A DNA stretch of 64,000 nucleotides from Oxyruncus cristatus (lineage: Eukaryota > Chordata > Aves > Passeriformes > Cotingidae), in NCBI GenBank assembly GCA_013399855.1, contig VXAY01006712.1, positions 894,264-958,263 on the forward strand. The letters are read 5' to 3'. The notes under the pieces were generated by a model. That model had not been told where the DNA came from and did not search any database. It saw only the letters and a program-made list of their open reading frames with translations. How positions within the stretch are numbered: position 1 is the stretch's first letter; the number at the start of each line of letters is the position of its first letter. Both the position numbers and the translations under genes were made by a program. Of this stretch, positions 58,001 to 64,000 are shown in pieces.

Positions 58001-61000
58001 CACTGATAACACCACCTACAAAAAGAACCCTACAACCTCTAGCTCTGAAACTTCTTGCTTGCAAAGTACTTAACTACGCCTTAAACTATCATACTGAACA
58101 CAAAATACTTGCATTCAGAAATGCCTGCATTTCAGACAAATTTTATTTTCACGAGTTCTGCAACATGAAAGCATTGGTTAACCTTTGTATTCAGCAAAAG
58201 AGACAGCTGAGGTTGACTAAGGCACGTAGTGTTACTTCCCACTGAACTTACTGGTGCACTTTTGTGCTGTACATTCAGTGTTTCACTGCTTCCCAAACTC
58301 TGTGACTTGTGGAAATCCAGAATGCTAGCTTCAAATGTGAGAAGAGACTCACAGGTTTTCTCAGGAAGAGACTCTGGTTTTGGAGTTTGAGTTGACTTCT
58401 TGTTTGTAGTTTTATTGAACCTGTCTGAATAAAGCATGTAAAGTCTAAGTAATAAAACTTGCTTGTGATCATTTCTGGGTATGTTTTGTAGTACACTGCT
58501 TAACACAACTACAGTAATCATCTCGAGGACTATTGCTACACAGAGCTCATACTAAATAAAAAAACCTAGCAATTATAACCAATGTATACACAACTCTGAC
58601 TCAACAAGCAACTGTAAATACAGGTGCTTGTTGTGGAAATTTTTTGAATTAGTTTATGGTAATTTGTTCAATCACCAAAAAGACCTAAGTCACCATTCTC
58701 AAAAACAATCACACAGGAAAGATACCTTTTTCTATAACTATTCTAGGTTTAGAGACATGATCACAAACTGCAGGCTAGAGCACAGACTTTTTTTTTTACA
58801 TCTATCCCATGACCTTATAACCAAAAAACACATTTGTACCTTGCTTCACGGAATCTCTGCTGCATGCAGGAGTCAGGAATGAAGTCCTGTTCATAATTCT
58901 GACTGAAGAGTCACTTCCATCATGCCTTTTCTTGTCCGATTTTTTCTCACTTTCTTTGGATCTCCTCTGCTGCAAGTATTTGTGACATACTTAGTTGATT
59001 TTACTTAAACTTTGTAAAGTTAGCAAGTTTGTCTTGAGTTACAGTTAACCATTTCTCCATCTAGAGCTTGACCACCAAATTAATACAACATAGTTAGTAT
59101 ACAATTACCACAAATAAACAACAAAAATAGAAACAGCCAGTTAGAGATGTTTTATTTAATTTCATCTCCCTTGTTAACTGTGCCACTTTTAGGACTTATG
59201 ATGATGTCACAACATCGAAAAATCTTGGAACAGACAAAGCAGCTAGAAAAGACACATCTATACGATCCCTTCAAAGGACAGTCACCAATATTGTGCGGTC
59301 ATGAAAGCCTTGTGATTCTTCCAAGAATCACAGTTTGGCAGAGCTGGGTGTAGGAATCAGTAAGGCAAGAAAGGAATACACACTAGGCTTGCATCTATGC
59401 AAACTACTATTCCAATCTAGACAAGTGGTTTAACCTTCTGATTACAGGATGCTGGACTAAATTCAAAGTAGGTCTGGCAGCAAAATTGTATTTTTGAGTG
59501 GGAGGACAAGGCATTTTTTGATCTCCAAAGCTAAATTGTTAAAGCGCTGGGAGACATGATCAAATTAATGCAAAGCTACAAGGATCAGTCATAAGTTCAC
59601 AAAAAAATAAGTGACAGGGAACAATGACAGAGACTGTCAAACAGCACACAGCTTAGCCCAAGCCACTACAAGACCACAGAATGCCTCCCAGCAGCTTAAC
59701 AAAGTTTCTTCATATTACATCCCCTGTGCTAATGCTGAGCTCATTATCTCCCCAAACAGCTTCAGTGTTTAGTTTTCCTCTCAGCAAGAGAACAACTTAA
59801 GGTGTCTAGATTTTGTATCTTATGTCTAGTAATGCATGCTTAGGACCTAATCTTACAACTTTTCTACACAGGCTGGACCACAGTGAAGTTACTAGGTCTC
59901 TGCCTGGGGAGTAAGGTAAACCAGAAGGATTTTCTGTTTCATGTTACCTGTTCTCTGACACATTACTGATGGAAACAACAACAGCCTTAAAAATCTAAGA
60001 GACACAATGTCTAATCAGATGGAAATGGGTGATAGTACATTAAAACCTTTTATATTTTGAGGAGTTTGTCTATTTTTTGTTGGAAAACATTATCCAAGTT
60101 TCAGGAAATTTATGCCGAAACAGGAACACACAAAAAATGACAGAAGATGTCTACTGAACATCTATTTTACTCTTCACTGAAAGAGTACTTGTCTAACATT
60201 TATCTTTCTTCCAGTTTCACAGCAACACAAGTTCCTACTTTCTTGAGGATTGTCTTCTACTTGTAGTAAGTCCTAGAAATCCCTCAACTACAGGTGGTCT
60301 TATCACCCAGCAGTCACGCAGCTCTCTCTCTTATCTGAGGTTCATGGAAGCTGCCACTAGACTCAAAAACAGCCCTTCTCCTCTTCCCCTATGCCCAAAT
60401 AGTGAACAATGAAAAGCACAGTTCCCAAATGAATGGCTTTCTTTTTTCCCTTAGATGCTGCTTGCTGAGAAGAAGAAAAAACAAAAAACCCCAACAAAAT
60501 AATTAAATTCCCCTCGCGTTCCAAAAATGCTGCATGAAAAACTGTATTAATTTGAAGTGTAGAATTCCACAAACTGTTGATAATCTGAACGTGGGCACAT
60601 CACACTACCATCCTCTTTTAAACGCCATTCATGACCACTACAAAAAGAGAGCAATGATTCACTTCAAAAAGAGGAACCAAACATTCAAAAAGTTGATTTA
60701 AAACAAGAATAGTCACTTTAAAAAGAACCACATATTTGCTTACCTTTGGAAGACTCTTACTTTCTTGTCTGACTGGATATGTTTGCTCAGAAGATTCACT
60801 GACTATTCCTGAGCCATTATAGTGTGCTGAGTTGTTAGAATGATATTGTGAGCCAGCTATTGGGTACACGTTTGCAACAACATCAGGGTAAGAGCAGCTG
60901 GAGTATTCACGGAAGGCAGGATCCCCCAGATCACTATGTGATGGACATCGAGAAAGAAATTAAAGTCATCCTGGCGCAAGCCTTCAGCACCTACTTTTTG

Positions 61001-64000
61001 CCTAGACAAACACATCATTCCTTGGCTAAAGAATTTGTTTAACACGAAAGCTCTGTTTACGAAGAAAACTATTCCATGTTATTTCAATTAAGCACTTACT
61101 CACTGCTACACATCTCTTTAAAAATAATTTTGTTTTGTGAAGACATGCAGTTGAGCAAACATCTTAAAGTACAGAAGTTATCAATTTCCAAGTTTCAAAG
61201 CTAGTCTGCTTTGAGGTAATAGTTCTCATGCCTATTTCAGGGTACCAAGATTCTTCATATTTATTTTCAGCAGGCTTTTTCTTGTGAAACAAACCAAAAG
61301 CACGGTGTAAGGACAGGACATGACTCACACAGTTGACTGCAAAAATACAAGTGTTAAAACCTATCTTAAAATGCCATAGTAACAAAGTAGGAGAATACCA
61401 TTTTACGGAGTATAAAACATGTTTGAAAAACCACGCAGAGTTGTAAGATAATAATTAACTGACCTGCATTTAACCCTAACAATTTATGAAAACACAACAT
61501 CTGGGGCATGCCTCTTTCCTTCGAATGTATGCTCAGAAGTTCCCTTTCACTTTCCATCCACACTTTGTCCAGAAAATACATATTGAGTCCAGATTTGACT
61601 AGGGAGAATGGAAATTTCGCAGCTTAAGAAAGCTGCATTCAGTTTTTAAAGCTGTTCACTATGAAGTGGCCAACCCTGGAATTCTGGGTGGATTAAGAAA
61701 CTGACAAACTTTCCCATCAGAACAAAAGACTTCAGATAACGCATTTCGTACTGTCTGTTGCAATTCTGACAGACTGTAGTCAAAACCATGCTTATAATTA
61801 AGCTTATAAAGAGAAGAAACGTAACAAGAGTCAAAAACATAACTATGTCCTAGTCCCAACAAGGCAAAACATTCACCAGAATATTGTTGCTGATTTTTTG
61901 TGTTGTTGAGTTTTTTTAATATGAATTGATTTAATGCTAATGCTGTGGTTTTCCCCTAATGCACATATCAGGCCATACTAACCTCAACGTTAAATCCCTA
62001 ATACAAATGAAAATAGGTTGAAAAACCTGACATTCCCTGTAGGATAAAATGAAGGCCTACAATGACTGTGTTCACTAAGGCTGTACTTGTAAGGATACAC
62101 CAGTAACTTTGTAATACTTGGATAATTAATGCAATGCTTGGGGTCCTGAGAAGCAATGAGGGAACTCTGTAACACCATCAGATTCTTAAAAGACAATTCT
62201 TTCCCACCCTACTATGTAGGTTTCTTTCCAGTTTGCTCTGGGTTTAAAAATACTTCTGTAAGTCTACCATGAATGCCTTTCCTCAGGCCCTAATTGAAAA
62301 AACCCCAACGCTTTTAGAAACCCATAGCACTCATACTAAAACTGCCTTTCTGGGGATGCACAGGTTGTGCAGAGGAGATCTGGGTAAGGCCCCATATATT
62401 AAACACTTTACAGCATGAGAAGCCTTCTTGAAGTCTCCTTCTCTTCCTTTTATACAACCATATATACCCCAGCTTGGTCATAGTGCAACCCTTCTTTCAC
62501 CCAAGGACTGGATTCAGCTCCTTCCAAAGCACAAGCAAGCCACATCAACCACTACAGACCACCAAATCCTCCTTAATGCTCTGTAACAATATAGGCCCTT
62601 GGGAGCAAGACACCAGACACATGCCCAAAGAACACAGATGTAAAAACCTAAATCACGAAGACAATGAAGAAGCACTTTTACAGTTAAAAACTATTAATGT
62701 ATCAGAGCCTTTGACTTCAGATGAGTATTCAACGTCCAAAACCAGAAGGTTAAAATCCCCCAAGAGGTAAGATTTAGAAAAATATACATACTTATCCGAA
62801 GATGGTTCCTGAACAAATGGGTAGCATGTAGTTAAGTACCTAGGAAAGACACATGCTTCTGAGGGTTCTGACCATGCCACAGTTACCGCCGCATGTTTTG
62901 GAACAAATGGTTTGACCTCTGCTGACAACTTGATGCCCTGAGAAACAAAATGGGTTTTGGCTACATGCATTTGGAGATTAATGTTATAAGTGAAAAATAC
63001 TCAGTCTTGTGACATTAAGTGTCATTGGAAAGTGTTAGTTTGCGCTCTTCTAACAAAACATGCAAAACAATAAACTCATCAAAAGGAAATGGAAGAGGGC
63101 AAAAAAACCCCAAGGAATTCTAAAGAAAAATGGGACTGCTCTGAAGAGTTATTTAATACCCTCATTTATCATGAAACACTCACAAAGGTCAGTTACATAA
63201 AGAACAGAGGCTTAAGATGCAGTAAATGTAAATACGCAAAATTTTTACTTCATATCTGAACACTACAAGCTCAAATTCATAAATATACTAGCATTACTGC
63301 TAATCAAACTCTGGAAGTATGTAATAATCATGTCTTTGTGCACATCTGTATTTTAAGGCAGTCTTCCTAAAAGGAACACTTCATTAAACAGCCTTCTTGT
63401 TTCTGGCACAACACAAATTTATTAAGGCAAGTTTTCCATTTGTTCTGAATTACCATCGAGCTAAACTGGATATGTGTATGTGGAAGGACTATCAAATGAG
63501 ACTCGAGGTATTGACTGCCGTGTCATCAAAACACGCAGGACGCAACTGTGACCGCAGGCTGACGTCCAAGATCTCCGAGCCTGACCAGTGTGCACAACGC
63601 CGATGTTACCGGTTAGAGCCTGGGCACCCATCTTTAGAGCGACTGGGATGGCCACCTGTCTTTGCAGCACTCCCCAACCCGAATAAGAAGAGCTTTTCAC
63701 ACTTAAGCTCACTGGAAGTTACGCCTGGGGTTCCACATCCCTAGCGGTGGGAAGCGACTCGCTGTGCTCAAACCTAAGCGCCCCCTCCCCCGATTCTGCC
63801 CTTCCAGAAGGACTCTTCTCCCTCTCCTGAACCAAGGGCTGATCCGAGGCCCCGCGGGAGGCATCCTGCCCGGGGAGGCGCAAGGGCGGCCGGCGGGGCA
63901 AACCCCGGGGCGGGGAGCGGCAGCCGGGCGCCGGGAAGAGCCGGGGAGGGAGCGGGGGACTGCGGGCGCCGCGGCCGCCCTTACCTCGCCGCCGCGGCCC
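39963..64000 (-). CDS. SECISBP2: SECIS-binding protein 2 (whole coding gene, 5' end cut by window edge)
   Basis: SBP2 binds the SECIS stem-loop in the 3' UTR of selenoprotein mRNAs and the ribosome, and recruits the selenocysteine-specific elongation factor so that UGA is read as selenocysteine. Coding exons, in gene order: 64000-63985 (partial), 62937-62792, 60933-60744, 58969-58840, 58424-58183, 57095-57008, 54849-54716, 54171-54013, 51062-50961, 49681-49562, 48398-48266, 45782-45613, 44849-44711, 44284-44155, 42441-42221, 41507-41353, 40919-40718 and 40072-39963. Phases agree at every junction and give 856 codons after exon 1; I recall human as 854 in total. The SID region (PHNPLDSSAPL, KKGKQREVPKAK) and the L7Ae-type RNA-binding domain (FALNRKALGRCVNKAVPVSV) are intact. 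The N-terminal half is much less conserved, as expected for this family. Confidence 0.96.
40718..40919 (-). CDS. SECISBP2: SECISBP2 exon 17
   Basis: Begins DHFHRMVQLTTEARKAYKDM (human DQFHKMVELTVAARQAYKTM), then a variable acidic linker. The acceptor GGTATAG has only a weak pyrimidine tract but is fixed by homology. Ends in phase 1. Confidence 0.92.
41353..41507 (-). CDS. SECISBP2: SECISBP2 exon 16 (RNA-binding domain, L7Ae motif)
   Basis: Encodes GGLDETLHNIIDCACEQNIP, FALNRKALGRCVNKAVPVSV and GIFSYDGAQ. The L7Ae RNA-binding signature is complete. Phase 1 in, 0 out. Confidence 0.97.
42221..42441 (-). CDS. SECISBP2: SECISBP2 exon 15 (RNA-binding domain, first part)
   Basis: Encodes YCSQVLSKEVDSCVTDLLKE, RFQDRLYQKDPVKAK, RRLVMGLREVLKHLK and CVIISPNCEKIQSKG, almost identical to human. 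This is the core of the L7Ae-type domain that recognises the kink-turn-like SECIS element. Confidence 0.97.
44155..44284 (-). CDS. SECISBP2: SECISBP2 exon 14
   Basis: Acidic linker ending LPKIHSRNFR, equivalent to human FPKIHSRRFR directly before the RNA-binding domain. Ends in phase 2 at a GTAAGT donor. Confidence 0.92.
44711..44849 (-). CDS. SECISBP2: SECISBP2 exon 13
   Basis: Begins IILKEREQRKQQHLLEQK, matching human IILKERQERKQRLQE, then an acidic linker. Probably a helical or coiled stretch. Phase 0 in, 1 out. Confidence 0.92.
45613..45782 (-). CDS. SECISBP2: SECISBP2 exon 12 (SECIS interaction domain)
   Basis: Encodes VGGAIPLLSKEP, MPHNPLDSSAPLVKKGKQRE and PKAKRPTPLKK. This is the SID segment that cooperates with the RNA-binding domain. 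Donor GTCAGC. Phase 1 in, 0 out. Confidence 0.95.
48266..48398 (-). CDS. SECISBP2: SECISBP2 exon 11
   Basis: Encodes KKSQIPVQLDLGGMLAVLEQ and KQSSKPVVFS, highly conserved with human. Phase 0 in, 1 out. Confidence 0.95.
49562..49681 (-). CDS. SECISBP2: SECISBP2 exon 10 (40-codon exon without obvious human counterpart)
   Basis: Phase 0-0 exon encoding an acidic, Ser/Pro-rich segment (IHIPEEPFDTQSPSVDETPK, ending VLERKKMQ). It has a long pyrimidine tract before the acceptor and a GTAAAT donor. Human protein, as I remember it, runs directly from the exon 9 region into KKSQLPVQLDLGG, so this exon may be lineage-specific or alternatively used. A CR1 fragment begins about 110 bases upstream in gene direction. 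Confidence 0.6.
49791..50322 (+). mobile_element. CR1 LINE fragment
   Basis: Recognisable CR1 reverse-transcriptase/3' coding stretch (GGGACTGAGTGCACCCTCAG, CAAAGTCAAGTGCAAGG, CAGCCCAGAAAGCCAA, GGTCCAGAGGAGGGCC). It is truncated at both ends, has no CR1 3' terminus and is full of stops. Inserted in a SECISBP2 intron, antisense to that gene. Confidence 0.88.
50371..50384 (+). repeat. C homopolymer (14 C)
   Basis: An uninterrupted poly-C run about 50 bases after the CR1 fragment. The length may be unreliable because homopolymers are hard to sequence. Confidence 0.85.
50961..51062 (-). CDS. SECISBP2: SECISBP2 exon 9
   Basis: 34 codons beginning DVEEFPDLRAASDRR, which matches human DAEEFPNLAVASERR. 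Phase 0-0, donor GTAAGT. Confidence 0.9.
53146..53539. repeat. Perfect 197-bp tandem duplication (two copies)
   Basis: Positions 53146-53342 and 53343-53539 are identical on reading base by base, both starting GTGCCAAGTGAAAACATACA. It lies in the SECISBP2 intron between exons 9 and 8, about 470 bases upstream of exon 8 on genomic coordinates. Zero divergence means it is very recent or an assembly artefact. Confidence 0.95.
54013..54171 (-). CDS. SECISBP2: SECISBP2 exon 8 (polylysine, EPPKIE)
   Basis: Encodes an acidic run, a block of ten lysines followed by RAKSS, and ends TIQEPPKIE, equivalent to human TVQEPPRIE. The basic block probably serves as a nuclear or nucleolar targeting signal (inference). 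Tandem CAGCAG acceptor (start 54171 or 54168). Phase 0-0. Confidence 0.88.
54716..54849 (-). CDS. SECISBP2: SECISBP2 exon 7
   Basis: Encodes APADGSAQPRVSWAGVLSQ and ends GKEDSEPK. The VSWAGVL stretch parallels human LSWTPMGYV. Phase 1 in, 0 out. Confidence 0.78.
55316..55961 (+). mobile_element. Solo LTR of a second avian endogenous retrovirus family
   Basis: Starts TGGTAAGGTTTTGGTGGCAG and ends CAAGGTCAACCTACCA, with internal TTGGTAATAAATTAATC (poly-A signal region) and CTTATCTTGGCCCACAAGC. From memory this resembles a common songbird LTR. No internal retroviral genes flank it and no clear target duplication is visible. Confidence 0.68.
56130..56767 (+). mobile_element. CR1 LINE 3' end
   Basis: 5'-truncated CR1 reaching the true 3' terminus. 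Recognised by GGAAAGTTGCCCAGCAGAAA, CAGGTGGCCAAGAAGGCCAA, CCTGAAAGGAGGTTGTAG, GGATATTAGGAAAAATTTCT and the terminal ATTCTAC/ATTCTAT repeats that replace a poly-A tail in CR1. Lies in the SECISBP2 intron between exons 7 and 6. Confidence 0.92.
57008..57095 (-). CDS. SECISBP2: SECISBP2 exon 6
   Basis: 88 nt encoding EDTSAERKASSRTSDETG through SSFDGR. Pyrimidine-rich acceptor CTGTTTTACAG, donor GTAAGT. Phase 0 in, 1 out. Low conservation with human, and accepted on phase and splice sites. Confidence 0.75.
58183..58424 (-). CDS. SECISBP2: SECISBP2 exon 5
   Basis: Starts DRFNKTTNKKS and ends in SLLLNTK. The 3' limit at 58183 (donor GTTAAC) was chosen because it matches the human length exactly: 22 residues after APV, as in human GPV...VLSK. 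A stronger in-frame donor lies 69 bases upstream at 58252. Confidence 0.72.
58840..58969 (-). CDS. SECISBP2: SECISBP2 exon 4
   Basis: Lys/Arg/Ser-rich segment (RRSKESEKKSDKKRHDGSD, then VRIMNRTSF) corresponding to the basic, poorly conserved N-terminal region. The acceptor is a tandem CAGCAG, so the exon may start at 58969 or 58966. Ends in phase 1. Confidence 0.8.
60744..60933 (-). CDS. SECISBP2: SECISBP2 exon 3
   Basis: Encodes NDLGDPAFREYSSCSYPD, then NVYPIAGSQY (human NVYSVPGSQY) and ends ESKSLPK. Phase 2 in, 0 out. The acceptor CACATAG follows a pyrimidine-rich stretch. Confidence 0.88.
62792..62937 (-). CDS. SECISBP2: SECISBP2 exon 2
   Basis: Encodes GIKLSAEVKPFVP, VAWSEPSEACVFP and YYPFVQEP-like CYPFVQEP, matching the human N-terminus. 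Acceptor TTTCTCAG, donor GTATGT, ends in phase 2. Confidence 0.93.
63740..64000 (-). promoter_or_regulatory. SECISBP2: CpG-rich promoter region of SECISBP2
   Basis: The last 260 bases become strongly G/C-rich with many CpGs, unlike the AT-rich rest of the window, and reach exon 1 of SECISBP2. This is the 3' flank of a CpG island; the transcription start itself is outside the window. Confidence 0.75.
63985..64000 (-). CDS. SECISBP2: SECISBP2 exon 1, last 16 bases (partial)
   Basis: GC-rich coding end before a GTAAGG donor. In phase 0 it reads into GIKLSAEVKPFVP of the next exon, the conserved N-terminus. The start codon lies beyond the window. Confidence 0.75.

Overview
The window is vertebrate nuclear DNA and very probably avian, perhaps a songbird. 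The evidence is multi-exon genes with GT-AG introns, CR1 LINE fragments of the bird/reptile kind, and two solo LTRs resembling endogenous retroviral LTRs common in passerine genomes (the LTR match is from memory). Two genes account for all confident coding sequence, and they lie tail to tail as I recall SEMA4D and SECISBP2 doing in human.

Left part, + strand: SEMA4D, a class 4 transmembrane semaphorin. The start codon is at 2579 and fourteen coding exons run to a stop at 21102-21104. Every intron phase agrees, giving 855 residues: signal peptide, Sema domain, PSI, Ig, stalk, one membrane helix and a cytoplasmic tail. The 3' UTR ends near two AATAAA signals at 22623-22640. Earlier non-coding exons lie outside the window or are not recognisable in 1-2279.

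Middle part, + strand: downstream of that poly(A) site are three more exons, 23000-23206, 33851-34060 and 34760-34839. They can be spliced in phase from the shared donor at 19289. Together they encode a second Ig domain (Cys616, Trp628, Cys669) and a short C-terminus with its own stop and no membrane helix. The predicted product is a secreted 715-residue SEMA4D isoform, and this is the most interesting structure here.

Right part, - strand: SECISBP2 (SBP2), the SECIS-element RNA-binding protein needed for selenocysteine incorporation. Seventeen coding exons plus the last 16 bases of a first exon run from the window edge (about 64000) down to a stop at 39963-39965. Phases are consistent throughout (856 codons before the stop, not counting exon 1). 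A CpG-rich promoter region occupies roughly 63740-64000.

Other content: two CR1 fragments (49791-50322 and 56130-56767), two solo LTRs (36675-37238 and 55316-55961), a perfect 197-bp tandem duplication (53146-53539), G/T- and A/C-rich low-complexity tracts, and two assembly gaps (14051-14135 and 39653-39682). I saw no tRNA, rRNA or CRISPR array. The two genes are not functionally coupled as far as I know; they are convergent neighbours.
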